From assembly GCF_001436735.1 (NCBI RefSeq), contig NZ_AYZE01000014.1, forward strand, positions 63,409 through 127,408: 64,000 nucleotides of DNA. Direction: 5' to 3'. A program made the position numbers and the translations under genes. This stretch comes from Liquorilactobacillus cacaonum DSM 21116. Lineage in GTDB: Bacteria; Bacillota; Bacilli; Lactobacillales; Lactobacillaceae. Under the pieces are notes generated by a model. That model was not told the DNA's origin, searched no databases, and saw only the letters and a list, made by a program, of their open reading frames with translations. Each line of letters starts with the position of its first letter. Position 1 is the first letter of the stretch. Below are positions 1-9,109 of this stretch, in pieces.

Positions 1-255
1 TTGGAGGCCAGCATATAAGGCAGCTTCTTTACCAAAATTTCTTGAAAATGAGACAAAGTGAACATTTTCAGGATTCTTGCGATTTAAAGTTTGTAGTTCT
101 ATGAGGGTATTATCTCGAGAGCCATCATCAATAAAAACAAAGTCTAATGTATAATCGCGTAATTTCGAAGTAAGCTTGTTAACTGCTGCATAAAATAATG
201 GAATTGACTCTTGTTCATTAAAACAAGGTACTATAATGGATATTTTTTTATTCAT
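1..255 (-). CDS. Family 2 glycosyltransferase, CsbB/GtrB-like (partial, N-terminus only)
   Basis: The first 85 residues of a minus-strand gene lie in the window; the rest continues beyond base 1. It begins MNKKISIIVPCFNEQESIP and contains FVFIDDGSRDNT, the nucleotide-sugar and metal-binding DDGS signature of GT-A family 2 enzymes. The FSRNFGKEAAL segment is typical of the DPM1/CsbB/GtrB group, which loads a sugar onto undecaprenyl phosphate at the inner membrane face. A GGAGA ribosome binding site sits just upstream of the ATG. In other Firmicutes such enzymes feed YfhO-type membrane glycosyltransferases, one of which is encoded at 2651. Family assignment is firm; the sugar is unknown because the C-terminal membrane part is missing. 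Confidence 0.85.
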   Translation of the reverse strand, partial: MNKKISIIVPCFNEQESIPLFYAAVNKLTSKLRDYTLDFVFIDDGSRDNTLIELQTLNRKNPENVHFVSFSRNFGKEAALYAGLQ

Positions 256-461
256 AATTGATTTCTCCGTTGGCTAAGATTGCTTTATTAATTATAACGT
301 TAGCTCATCAATAACTCAATGTGCATAACCTTTTTTTAAATTAAAAAGACGAACTGTGATAAAAGTCTTTACGCAAAAATGACAAATTGTTTACCTCTTT
401 AAAACAAATCTGTCTAAATATATCTGTAGAATTAAATTAGATATAAGAGAGGATGATATTA

Positions 462-1727
462 TTGCGATTTACAAAAGAAGAGAAGAGTTGGATGCTTTAT
501 GACTGTGCTAATTCCGCTTATTCCTTAATTATTGTGACAGCTGTTTTACCCGTTTATTTTAAGTATGTAGCTGGTAATGCAGGGATATCTGAACAAGATA
601 CAACTGCTTACTGGGGGTATGTTAGTTCTTTTTCAACGTTAATAATTTCTATATTAGCTCCAATATTTGGAACAATGGGAGATTATATGGGCAACAAGAA
701 GAAATATTTTACTTGGTCGTTCCTAATTGGTGCGGTTATGACGGTGGGATTGACTTTTGTTCCTACGTCACAGTGGCAATGGCTACTAGTTATATATACT
801 TTGTCTCATTTTGGTTATCAAGCTGCTAATTTATTTTACGATGCATTCATAACAGATATTACTCAGAATAACCGTAACGATATGGTTTCGTCCTATGGAT
901 TTGGAATAGGTTATATTGGTAGTGCTAGTTTATTTATAGTGGTCATGATTCTCATAGTTACTTCCGGGTTTAATTTGGTTAGCTCAACAACGGCAATTAG
1001 AATTTCTTTTTCACTCACAGCCGTTTGGTGGATTATATTTTCGCTCCCTTTTTTGAAAAATGTACATCAAAATTTTGGAGTTCAGCCAGTGCCTAATCCA
1101 GTCAAAGAGAGCATTCATAGAATTTTTAAGACAATGAAAAAGATAAGACATTACAAGCAAGTTGTAATTTTTATGATTGCCTATTTCTTTTTTATCGATG
1201 GTGTAGATACAATCATTACGATGTCAACAGCTTTTGGAGTAGACATGGGTGTAAGTACAAACAGTTTATTATTGATACTCCTTGTATTGAATGTTGTAGC
1301 ATTCCCTTGTACGATAGTTTATGGAAAAATGGCACGGAAGTTTGGTACAAAAAAAGTATTATTATTTGCAATTTTTGTTTATACGATGATTTGTATTTAT
1401 GCAATTTTTATGAAAACAGTATTAGATTTTTGGATTTTAGGGATTTTAGTAGGTTCATCACAAGGCGGAATCCAGGCTTTGAGCCGCTCATATTTTGCTA
1501 GAATAATACCTAAAAATCAAGCAAACGAATTTTTTGGTTTCTATAATATTTTTGGAAAGTTTTCAGCTGTAATAGGTCCATTGTTATTTTCAATTACAAC
1601 ACAATTAACGGGACACTCCCAACTTGGCATAGCCAGTTTAGTTGTTTTATTTATACTTGGTGCAATATTTTTGCTTAGAACAAAGGAAATTAATAGCAAC
1701 GAGACCGATATGGAAATAAACGGCTAA
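462..1727 (+). CDS. MFS transporter, UMF1/Atg22-like family
   Basis: A 421-residue polytopic membrane protein with about twelve hydrophobic segments. The N-terminus (WMLYDCANSAYS) is the hallmark of the UMF1/Atg22-like branch of the major facilitator superfamily, and GDYMGNKKK after the second or third helix fits the MFS loop motif. Substrates of bacterial members are poorly defined; export of amino acids or other small metabolites is only a family-level guess. An ATG at 453 abuts the AGAGAGG ribosome binding site and is too close to it; the TTG at 462 has proper spacing of about 9 nt and gives MRFTKEEKSWM, so I start there. It is a single gene with no obvious operon partner. Confidence 0.85.
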   Translation: MRFTKEEKSWMLYDCANSAYSLIIVTAVLPVYFKYVAGNAGISEQDTTAYWGYVSSFSTLIISILAPIFGTMGDYMGNKKKYFTWSFLIGAVMTVGLTFVPTSQWQWLLVIYTLSHFGYQAANLFYDAFITDITQNNRNDMVSSYGFGIGYIGSASLFIVVMILIVTSGFNLVSSTTAIRISFSLTAVWWIIFSLPFLKNVHQNFGVQPVPNPVKESIHRIFKTMKKIRHYKQVVIFMIAYFFFIDGVDTIITMSTAFGVDMGVSTNSLLLILLVLNVVAFPCTIVYGKMARKFGTKKVLLFAIFVYTMICIYAIFMKTVLDFWILGILVGSSQGGIQALSRSYFARIIPKNQANEFFGFYNIFGKFSAVIGPLLFSITTQLTGHSQLGIASLVVLFILGAIFLLRTKEINSNETDMEING

Positions 1728-1818
1728 TAAAAAAGGATTGTGTTCTTTATTGTTTGATAAAGTATGATAGAATAAATTTAATATAATTTAAATATACATT
1801 ATTATGAGGAGTTTTTAG

Positions 1819-2343
1819 ATGACACAGTTCAATAATGCATTTGCAATGGGTGAAGATGTCACTGATTTTCCAGTGCCGCCTATGAGGGTTTATATTGGAT
1901 GTTCATGGTTTAATGAAGCACAACGTGAACACTTAAAGAATGGTTTGGCCGCGATTGAAGCAAATCCTAGTATTTCAAGAAAATATTCTCATTTCCCACT
2001 TGATTTTCAATATAAAGGGCTTGATGTTGCTGATCATCCAGAATTATTACATGACGTTGAATGGCAAGCACGTACGTTTAACTCAGACATCGAAGGAATT
2101 ATTGGCTCCGATTTATGTTTGATGCTTTATTTACCTAGTTTTCCTGATGATGGTGGGGCGTTTGAGTTGGGCTATGCCAAAGGAATTGGAAAACAGTCAG
2201 TCATGGTTGTTCCTGACGATGACATTGATAACTTGAATTTGATGCTAGCATACGGTGTAACACGGGTCATTAAGATGTCAGAATTAAGCACATTTGATTT
2301 TAGACATGTTCACGCGGGAACTTATACGGGGCAAGTACATTAG
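1819..2343 (+). CDS. ntd: Nucleoside 2-deoxyribosyltransferase
   Basis: A 174-residue cytoplasmic enzyme that swaps the base of 2'-deoxynucleosides, used by lactobacilli for purine and pyrimidine salvage. The core from residue 22 (MRVYIGCSWF) follows the Lactobacillus type II (NDT) pattern: QYKG around residue 64, FNSDIEGI with Asp90, and GAFELGYA with the likely nucleophile Glu116, then VIKMSEL near the end. It has about 20 extra N-terminal residues compared with well-known NDTs. The GAGGAG site before the ATG at 1819 supports the long form, and the internal ATG at residue 22 has no good ribosome binding site. Closer in pattern to type II (purines and pyrimidines) than to purine-only enzymes, but specificity is inferred. 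Confidence 0.92.
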   Translation: MTQFNNAFAMGEDVTDFPVPPMRVYIGCSWFNEAQREHLKNGLAAIEANPSISRKYSHFPLDFQYKGLDVADHPELLHDVEWQARTFNSDIEGIIGSDLCLMLYLPSFPDDGGAFELGYAKGIGKQSVMVVPDDDIDNLNLMLAYGVTRVIKMSELSTFDFRHVHAGTYTGQVH

Positions 2344-2650
2344 AGCTTTTTAATTGTAATATCTTAATATCTGTTTAATTAGATTGCCTATTTAGGGAAA
2401 ACAAGTTGGGAGTTGAATCAATTTATATGTTGATTCAACTCCTAATTTAGTAAGTCAAGACAATATTAGGTGAACTGTTGTCTTTGTACAAAAGAGACTA
2501 GTTAATGAATTGAAGTTGAAATGTGAAATGTTAGTAATCAAATTTTATAGGTTGCATAATTAATTTTCCAAAATCTTTACAAATTTTTTATTAAAATAAA
2601 ACAATTGAAATGTACTATTGGTTCTAATAAAAAGTAGGGAAAGTTTGCTA
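2344..2650. other. Intergenic region with two tandem hairpins
   Basis: A 307-base gap between the deoxyribosyltransferase and the YfhO-like gene. It holds a 13-bp inverted repeat (2409-2421 with 2430-2442) and a second, 7-bp hairpin (2457-2463 with 2478-2484) followed by a short T-rich stretch. No convincing coding sequence is visible. The promoter of the next gene probably lies in its AT-rich right half, but no single box pair stands out. An in-frame TTG at 2618 exists, but it lacks a ribosome binding site. Confidence 0.6.
2409..2442 (+). terminator. Probable terminator after ntd
   Basis: Inverted repeat GGAGTTGAATCAA with its complement, an 8-nt loop, then a weak TAATTTA tail. It stands 65 nt after the ntd stop codon. 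The T tract is poor, so termination may be inefficient or aided by the following hairpin at 2457-2484. Confidence 0.6.
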
Positions 2651-5047
2651 ATGACTAATATATTAAATTCATATAAGAACTATCTAAAATCTTTTTTTGT
2701 TCCAATAGTTATATTGAGTATTATTTGGGTTAGTTATAAGATTAGTCCTTTTGGTAATAGAAATTTATTGGTGAGTGATTTAGGTACACAATATATTCCA
2801 TTTTTAACGTCACTTAGAGATCAATTATTGCATGGACATTTGAACTTTTATTGGACCTCTCTTGGTTTAGGAGATAATTCAGCACCACTGGTTTCTTATT
2901 ATTTGTTAAGCCCACTAAATTCGATTCTTCTTTTTTCTAAAGCCAAATATATACCAACCATGATTAGTATTTTGATTTTTTTTAAGATAGGGTTAATGTC
3001 AGTAACATTTGATTACTGTCTTAGAAAAACTAATAATGTATTTGCACAATCATGGCTGTTTTCAACGGTTTACTCGCTTAGTGGGTTTGTTGCAATGAAT
3101 TTTTATAATATTATGTGGTTAGATGCGATGATATGGTTACCATTAGTTGTTGTTGGGATGACTAGATTTTTTGATGAAGGAAAAAGAAAGTTACTAATTT
3201 TTTCTTTAGTAATGACAATTGTTTCAAACTATTATTTGGGATACATGACGGTTTTGTTTAGTTGTTGTTATTTTGTTGTGGATCTATATAAAAATTATTG
3301 GCGAAACTATAGGATTAGAATAATCAATTATATTAAGACATTATTGCAAGTTACACTTTTAATGTCATTTTTGTTATTTCCAACGTTTGTTGGGATGCAA
3401 GAGACCGCGAAAACGGCAATTAAATGGTATTGGTTTATACCACTCCCACAATTTGGGTTATCATTTTTCAATCAACTAGGAATTGCTAGTAATAATTTTA
3501 ATCAACGGTTGGTACATGGACCAACAATTTTTGTAGGTAGCTTAGTAATTTTTCTGGTAATACTTTATTTGAGAGATAAAAGAATTTGTGAAAGATGCCG
3601 AAGAGCGGATACGATGCTACTTGTAATTCTCTTTTTGTCGATGTGGTTTTTACCATTTAATACAATTTGGCATATGATGAATAGGCCTGCTGGATTTCCA
3701 TATAGAAATTCATTCTTTTTTTCATTCGTATGTATTATGATTGCCGCCAAAAAATGGAAATCCGGTTTTGAGGAAACTGAAAAAAAATTGTTATATAGGA
3801 CAGAAATCATTTTTTTGCCGCTTTTTGTAGTTAGTTGGACAATTGACTCAAGTCACCATTTATTAGCATTGACAACAATAGTAATGTCAGTTTTGATGTA
3901 CAGGGCATTACGACAAAAAAACAAAAATATTTTAATATTATTGACTTTAATTGAACTTACACTTAATTTTTATGGTGCAATGAGTAAAATGCAGTTAGGA
4001 AATCAAGCTAATTATGAAAAAGTGTATGACAGTGTTACAACATTAACTCGAAGAATTAACGAAAAAGACCGAGGAATTTTTGAAAGAATTACTGAAGACG
4101 GAAATTTATTAACAAGTGCGTATACACATAAATATAATGGATATAATGATGGACTACTTTTTAATTTTAACGGGGTGAGTTCTTATGCCTCAACTTTAGA
4201 TAAAGCGGTGAGACGTTCTTTAAATTCGTTAGGATATTATAGTAAAAATGAACGAAGAATTAGTGCAAAAGGAGGCACAGAACTTTCCAACACTTTGCTT
4301 GCAATTAAATATCGAATGATTCGAAAGAATAATAAGCTTAAAGTAGTTAATAATAAATACTTTAAAGGGAACACTTTTTTGTTTTCTGAAAAGGCAATTG
4401 GATATAATTCACGAAGGCACACAATTTGGCAAAATCAAGAATTTCTTGCAAATCAGATGATTGGAGGAAAGAACTCTTTATTTCGAAATGTATCAGATTT
4501 GAGAAGTTATCAAGAAGAAAAAGCTTTGAATATAAAGGCAACGACAAGTGGGATTTTATATTATGAAAAAGGAGGCAAAAAGATATATAGAATAGGTTAT
4601 GTAGTAAAAAATCATAGATATACTATTAATGAGCCGTATTTTAGTAAAAAAAGTTTAAAAACAAAGTATTTTAGAATACTCAATCTCAATAAGTTATACA
4701 ATGTCACAGAAAAGACGCCTAGTTTCAAATATCAAAAAGACAAAATAATGTTAACAAGTAAAATTAGAATAGAAGATAGTAGAAAAAAGTTACTGGTGTT
4801 TAGTATACCTTATAATTCTGGTTGGAAAGCGTATCGAAATGGACATCTAATAAAAACACATAAAGTTTTAAATTCTTTGATTGGAGTTTCATTAGCAAAG
4901 GGAGTCAACCAAATCGAATTGAAATATAAAACTCCAGGATTAGAAAGTGGAATTATAATTAGTTTGGGTACCTTTATTTGGATAATGATTGAAGAAAACA
5001 AAGATTGGAAGTTAAAAAAATATCGATTGAAGAATTATCAGGTATAG
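2651..5047 (+). CDS. YfhO family membrane glycosyltransferase (first copy)
   Basis: A 798-residue membrane protein with about a dozen or more N-terminal and central helices and a C-terminal extracytoplasmic beta-rich domain before a last helix. The early loop LLVSDLGTQYIPF and the late pattern YNSGWKAYRNG...LAKGVNQIELKYKTP are typical of YfhO/GT-C proteins. In Bacillus and Listeria, relatives transfer a sugar from undecaprenyl phosphate to teichoic acids outside the membrane. The start is the ATG at 2651, 7-8 nt after AGGGAAAG; an upstream in-frame TTG lacks a site. A CsbB-like gene lies 2.4 kb to the left, and a small membrane protein follows after 54 nt. The acceptor is not known. Confidence 0.85.
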   Translation: MTNILNSYKNYLKSFFVPIVILSIIWVSYKISPFGNRNLLVSDLGTQYIPFLTSLRDQLLHGHLNFYWTSLGLGDNSAPLVSYYLLSPLNSILLFSKAKYIPTMISILIFFKIGLMSVTFDYCLRKTNNVFAQSWLFSTVYSLSGFVAMNFYNIMWLDAMIWLPLVVVGMTRFFDEGKRKLLIFSLVMTIVSNYYLGYMTVLFSCCYFVVDLYKNYWRNYRIRIINYIKTLLQVTLLMSFLLFPTFVGMQETAKTAIKWYWFIPLPQFGLSFFNQLGIASNNFNQRLVHGPTIFVGSLVIFLVILYLRDKRICERCRRADTMLLVILFLSMWFLPFNTIWHMMNRPAGFPYRNSFFFSFVCIMIAAKKWKSGFEETEKKLLYRTEIIFLPLFVVSWTIDSSHHLLALTTIVMSVLMYRALRQKNKNILILLTLIELTLNFYGAMSKMQLGNQANYEKVYDSVTTLTRRINEKDRGIFERITEDGNLLTSAYTHKYNGYNDGLLFNFNGVSSYASTLDKAVRRSLNSLGYYSKNERRISAKGGTELSNTLLAIKYRMIRKNNKLKVVNNKYFKGNTFLFSEKAIGYNSRRHTIWQNQEFLANQMIGGKNSLFRNVSDLRSYQEEKALNIKATTSGILYYEKGGKKIYRIGYVVKNHRYTINEPYFSKKSLKTKYFRILNLNKLYNVTEKTPSFKYQKDKIMLTSKIRIEDSRKKLLVFSIPYNSGWKAYRNGHLIKTHKVLNSLIGVSLAKGVNQIELKYKTPGLESGIIISLGTFIWIMIEENKDWKLKKYRLKNYQV

Positions 5048-5101
5048 TTTGTTATAATGAGTTTAACTAGTAAAAATGATTTTAGAAGGGAGTTTGCTAA
5101 A

Positions 5102-5299
5102 ATGTCAGTAGTTCAAAATTTTTTAATTATGCTTTCAATTATTGCATTAATTATCATGTTTGTTTTATTACTTAGTCTTTCGTGGGGAATTTCCTTCCAA
5201 GTGGTGGCAGTTGGTGGTGTAACTTCTTTCGTGGTAGCAGTTGGATCGACCATCATTGCATTATGCATTGGTGTTTTAGGAATATTTTCTTCAAAATGA
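5102..5299 (+). CDS. Small two-helix membrane protein of unknown function
   Basis: A 65-residue, almost wholly hydrophobic protein with two predicted membrane helices (about residues 5-27 and 34-60) and a short SSK tail. No family is recognised. The ATG at 5102 has an AAGGGAG site at 9-nt spacing; an earlier in-frame ATG at 5057 would add 15 polar residues but has no such site. It lies 54 nt after the YfhO-like gene and before a strong terminator, so it probably shares that transcript. It may be an accessory subunit of the glycosyltransferase, which is speculation from position only. Confidence 0.6.
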   Translation: MSVVQNFLIMLSIIALIIMFVLLLSLSWGISFQVVAVGGVTSFVVAVGSTIIALCIGVLGIFSSK

Positions 5300-5318
5300 A
5301 TCATAATAAAGTGAGATT

Positions 5319-5365
5319 AGATTCCCAAGGGTTGGCCTCTTAGCCTACCTTTTGGAATCTTTTTT
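5319..5365 (+). terminator. Rho-independent terminator
   Basis: Stem AGATTCC...GGAATCT with additional inner pairing around GGC/GCC, followed directly by a run of T. It closes the YfhO-like/small membrane protein unit. Confidence 0.85.
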
Positions 5366-5455
5366 GCATAATTCAATAAAGCAAAATAAATTATCAATAT
5401 TTTAATGTAATATTCGAGGTGTTTTTTCAACCGGACTAAGAAGGGATATGATTAG

Positions 5456-6433
5456 ATGGAAAAATTTGATTTATATGATGTTCAAAGAGCATTTGATAAA
5501 ATTAAGCCGTATCTGAGGGAAACACCAGTCGTTGATTCGCTTTTTTTAAATAATACTGGCAAAAAATATTTTTTTAAATTGGAGTCAATGCAGCCTGTTA
5601 GAAGTTTTAAAATTCGAGGTGCTTTGAATAAGATACTAAGTTTAACAATTTCAGAAAAAGAACAAGGTGTGATTACAATTTCTTCAGGAAACCATGGAAT
5701 TGCAACAGCATATGCAGGAATGATTCTAGGAATTAAAAAGATTATAATTATTGTTCCAACGAATACACCATCAAATAAAATAGAAAAAATTGAGAAATTT
5801 GGTGGAGATGTAATCAAAATGGGTAGAAATTATGATGAGGCACATGTTAAAGGAATGCGATATGTAAAAGAACATGATTTTGTTTACATTGATTCATATT
5901 ATGACGATCCTTTAATATATAGTGGACAAGGGACTATTTCATTAGAGCTATTGGAACAACTTCCTAAGCTAGATACGATTGTTGTTCCGATCGGTGGTGG
6001 TAGTTTAATTACTGGCATTGCTGTTGCGGCTAAAAGTATTAATCCTAGGATTAGAATAATTGGTGTACAAACGGCGGCATGTCCTGCAATGATAAAATCT
6101 ATTGAAGATAGAATTTTTTATAAAGAATATCCTACTGAAGACTCGATTTGTGAGTCTCTTGTTGGTGGAGTTGGGAAATTAAGTTACGAAATGCTACCTA
6201 AATATGTAGATGACTTGATAGCAGTTGATGAAGAAGATATTGTAGAAGCGGTGTCTTTTATGGCATTACAGGAAAAAATAATTGCAGAACCTGGAAGTTG
6301 TACAACAATTGCGGCAATTAGGAAGTATGGTAAAAAAATTGGGGGAAAATCAATTGTTGCAATCATTTCTGGTGGAAATGTTGATGAAAAATTATTCAAA
6401 AATATAATAACTAATCGAATGACTAAGAATTGA
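5456..6433 (+). CDS. Threonine/serine dehydratase-like PLP enzyme
   Basis: A 325-residue fold-type II PLP enzyme. SFKIRGA carries the PLP lysine (Lys52), SSGNHG (79-84) is the substrate loop and PIGGGSLITG (181-190) the phosphate-binding glycine loop. The protein ends without the ACT-like regulatory domain of biosynthetic IlvA, so it resembles catabolic threonine ammonia-lyase (TdcB), giving 2-oxobutyrate and ammonia. Serine dehydratase, serine racemase or hydroxyaspartate ammonia-lyase activities share this scaffold and cannot be excluded. No isoleucine biosynthesis genes are nearby. Start ATG with an AAGGGAT site. Confidence 0.85.
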   Translation: MEKFDLYDVQRAFDKIKPYLRETPVVDSLFLNNTGKKYFFKLESMQPVRSFKIRGALNKILSLTISEKEQGVITISSGNHGIATAYAGMILGIKKIIIIVPTNTPSNKIEKIEKFGGDVIKMGRNYDEAHVKGMRYVKEHDFVYIDSYYDDPLIYSGQGTISLELLEQLPKLDTIVVPIGGGSLITGIAVAAKSINPRIRIIGVQTAACPAMIKSIEDRIFYKEYPTEDSICESLVGGVGKLSYEMLPKYVDDLIAVDEEDIVEAVSFMALQEKIIAEPGSCTTIAAIRKYGKKIGGKSIVAIISGGNVDEKLFKNIITNRMTKN

Positions 6434-6512
6434 GATAATGTTAAATACTAACTTATTTTTTTTTAACCTAGTATAATTAAGACCATGTTATTAATAACTT
6501 GGGAGGATATTA

Positions 6513-7682
6513 ATGGAAAATAATAGATGGATCAGATTTTTAGGGGGTAAAAGCCTGATATTTACACTTTTCGTTTTGGGATTGTTAGCAATAATTATTT
6601 ATATGTATAGTAAAGTAACATTTATATTCCAACCAATTGTCGTAATGTTTTCAACGATTATGCCACCAGTCGTTGTGGGGTTAATTTTATATTATTTATT
6701 AAATCCACTTGTCAAATTTTTGGAAAAGTATGTTAAACGTACGTGGGTTATTATCTTAATTTATATTGTAATTTTAGCATTGTTGGTATTTGGAGGAGTC
6801 GAATTAATTATTGCTGCGCGTAATCAGGCAATTGATTTAGTAAAACAATTTCCTAATATTTTACAAGGATTTGAAAAGAAAACTGAAAGTTTAACGACTA
6901 ACTTTCCTTACAAGGCTGAGTTAAATCAATTAAAAGACTCATTTAATTTATCAAGTTCAAAAATTAGCAAATTTACAGAAAATTATTTGCAAAATGGAGC
7001 AAAAAGCTTTGGAGGGGTTTTCTCTGTAATTTCAACTTTGCTATTAGCAATTGTAACTGGACCAATAATTGCGTTTTTTTTGTTGCAAGATAAAGAAAAG
7101 TTTTTTAAAACAACTAAGAAAATTATACCTCCAATTTTTCGAAGAGACTTTACAGAGTTCACTAAAATTGTTAATCAACAGATTGGTGGATATTTAAAGG
7201 GTCAAATTGTTGTTTCAGCTATATTGGGCATCTTATACTGGCCATGTTTTATTTTAATGGGTCTCAAATATGCAGGGACACTGGCTTTGATTGCAGGTGT
7301 TTTAAGTATTATTCCATATGTTGGATCATTTGTAGCATTTATACCGGGATTGATTATTGCTTTTCAGTCGTCATTCATGAGTGCAGTTATTTTTGTGATT
7401 ATTTGGTTTGTAGTTCAATTTTTGCATGGTCAGTTTATTGTTCCTAAAATCATGGGAAATAACTTACAGTTACATCCTATTACGGTTTTATTAGTTTTAT
7501 TAGTAATGGGAGATATGTTAGGGATTATTGGTGTGATTTTTGGAATCCCAATATATTGTTTTATTAAGGCAATTACGATTTATTTATTTAAAAAGATCAA
7601 GAAGAGATATAATAAATTTTATGGCTCATATGGTAAATATGATGATACTGAATTTTCTAAAGAGGAGTATTTGAAAAAATAA
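6513..7682 (+). CDS. AI-2E family transporter (PerM/YtvI-like)
   Basis: A 389-residue membrane protein with a large central soluble loop (about residues 110-215) flanked by hydrophobic segments. The loop FFLLQDKEKFF, then GQIVVSAILG and IPYVGSF in the C-terminal half, match the AI-2E exporter/PerM family. Despite its name, characterised members include Na+/H+ antiporters and exporters of unrelated substrates, so no substrate is proposed. The ATG follows a GGGAGG site. It stands alone; no terminator with a T run directly follows it. Confidence 0.85.
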   Translation: MENNRWIRFLGGKSLIFTLFVLGLLAIIIYMYSKVTFIFQPIVVMFSTIMPPVVVGLILYYLLNPLVKFLEKYVKRTWVIILIYIVILALLVFGGVELIIAARNQAIDLVKQFPNILQGFEKKTESLTTNFPYKAELNQLKDSFNLSSSKISKFTENYLQNGAKSFGGVFSVISTLLLAIVTGPIIAFFLLQDKEKFFKTTKKIIPPIFRRDFTEFTKIVNQQIGGYLKGQIVVSAILGILYWPCFILMGLKYAGTLALIAGVLSIIPYVGSFVAFIPGLIIAFQSSFMSAVIFVIIWFVVQFLHGQFIVPKIMGNNLQLHPITVLLVLLVMGDMLGIIGVIFGIPIYCFIKAITIYLFKKIKKRYNKFYGSYGKYDDTEFSKEEYLKK

Positions 7683-7889
7683 TTTCGATAGATAAGAATA
7701 TTAACAAGTTAGTATATACCAGCTGTTAAAAATGCTATTACGGCTCTAGGAATGCGGATTATATCTTTTCGATAGACAGTTAATTTTTCATTGATTATAT
7801 TAATTTAATTATCATGTGTGAATCTGTTTTTCGGATAATTAGTTATTATTTAGTGTTAATGACTTCAAAAAAAGGGAACTTTAGAATGT

Positions 7890-7909
7890 TATTAGATGCA
7901 TGTCTAATA
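7890..7909. repeat. Short inverted repeat in a non-coding gap
   Basis: TATTAGA and TCTAATA flank TGCATG, forming a 7-bp dyad in the 251-base gap between the AI-2E gene and the convergent beta-lactamase-fold gene. Nothing else in the gap looks coding. It may be an incidental AT-rich dyad. Confidence 0.3.
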
Positions 7910-7929
7910 CATAATAATTGAAGTAATTT

Positions 7930-7967
7930 AAGTTCAATTTCCATATACAATGGATTGAACTTTTTTT
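7930..7967 (+). terminator. Hairpin with T run overlapping a convergent gene end
   Basis: AAGTTCAAT pairs with ATTGAACTT and is followed by seven T on the plus strand. The stop codon of the minus-strand gene ending at 7934 lies in the left arm. The T run favours plus-strand termination of transcripts arriving from the AI-2E gene; on the minus strand the tail is only TTAAATT. Confidence 0.65.
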
Positions 7968-8893
7968 GTAATTGTGGCAATTCTTGGAAACCCACTAAAA
8001 CCACTTTGATTATGACCGTGAGTCATTATAACCAATATATACCTTTGACCATTTGGTAGGGTAACGATACCAGCATCATTATTTACGTCGTTTAAGAAGC
8101 CAACTTTGTCAGTAACAGTTGTTCCTTTCATTGCTTCTGCAGCTCCGGTTGGTATTCCTGTGCGATAGACCTGTTTGCCCATTAAACTTAATAATTTTGC
8201 TCGATTAGTGGAATTACTAAACGCACCTGTACCATGATATAATTGTAGCAATAGCTCTTCGAGACTTTTAGCAGTCGTTGTTGCATCATTTGAGTTAGTG
8301 AAAACTGGAGAATACCAATTTTGGCTTTTAATAAAATTATTTATACTGGATAAACCATAGGTTGCTAGTTCAGTTTCCGCAAAGTCATTTTGACTATAGA
8401 CAATCATATTATAAAAACCGTCTATGGATGATGTGTTCCATGTGAAGTTGTTATTTTTTGCCTCATTAAACAAATATGCAGTTATAAACAACTTGTAGGT
8501 GCTTGCTGAAATGGCTGGCGTCGATGCATTTGCTGAAACTGCGAGGTTTCCTTCTGTGTATAAGGTAGAATTTGATGCATTTTCTGCACTACTGTTTTTT
8601 TCAGGAGAAAGATTGTAAAAGCTAACGCTTGCTGTTTTGTCAGCTGTGACTTTGTCTAAATAAGCTTGTAACTTTTTTTTGATTTTATATTTTTCTGCAG
8701 CTAGTTTTACTGCATTGTTAGAATTAGTAGTTGTTTTTTTCTGGTTTACATTGTCTATTGAACCACTTGGTTTTTTAGCAAGTCCATCTTGTTGACTTTG
8801 TCTGATAAAAAGAATAATCAAAATGATTGAGATTATTAGAATAAGAAGTACTTTTCCTAGTTTTAATTTTCTTCTTTTCTTTCTTCTTTTCAA
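7934..8893 (-). CDS. Membrane-anchored serine hydrolase, class A beta-lactamase fold
   Basis: A 319-residue protein with a very basic N-terminus (KRRKKRRKLK), one membrane anchor, a Ser/Asn/Lys-rich spacer, then a penicillin-recognising domain. Active-site motifs are ASTYK (Ser131 to Lys134) and YSQN (the SxN motif, 167-169). The third motif reads DKVG where KTG or KSG is usual. Proteins of this type in lactobacilli may be DD-peptidases or other envelope serine hydrolases; resistance is not implied. The TTG at 8893 is chosen because a GGGATGG site precedes it; an in-frame ATG at 8938 would add 15 residues in front of the basic cluster. It is transcribed alone, divergent from the next MFS gene. 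Confidence 0.7.
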   Translation of the reverse strand: MKRRKKRRKLKLGKVLLILIISIILIILFIRQSQQDGLAKKPSGSIDNVNQKKTTTNSNNAVKLAAEKYKIKKKLQAYLDKVTADKTASVSFYNLSPEKNSSAENASNSTLYTEGNLAVSANASTPAISASTYKLFITAYLFNEAKNNNFTWNTSSIDGFYNMIVYSQNDFAETELATYGLSSINNFIKSQNWYSPVFTNSNDATTTAKSLEELLLQLYHGTGAFSNSTNRAKLLSLMGKQVYRTGIPTGAAEAMKGTTVTDKVGFLNDVNNDAGIVTLPNGQRYILVIMTHGHNQSGFSGFPRIATITKKVQSIVYGN

Positions 8894-9109
8894 TGTGTCC
8901 ATCCCACTTTCATATGCGTTAATGCTTACAAAAAGCATAGATGAATTAAGTGAATAAAATATGAATAAATTTGAATTACTATAGGAAATAAATATGATTT
9001 TTACACTGTTTTATTTATATGAATTAGGATATATTAAATTAATTTTTTGTCAGTAATAACGTTAACGTGAAGTTTAAATTAAAATAATTATTTAGGTTGG
9101 TGTGATTTT

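Noticed and set aside
5300-5455. Possible T-box or amino-acid riboswitch before the threonine dehydratase-like gene
   Set aside because: The structure is a simple terminator for the upstream unit; no T-box sequence or anti-terminator is visible.
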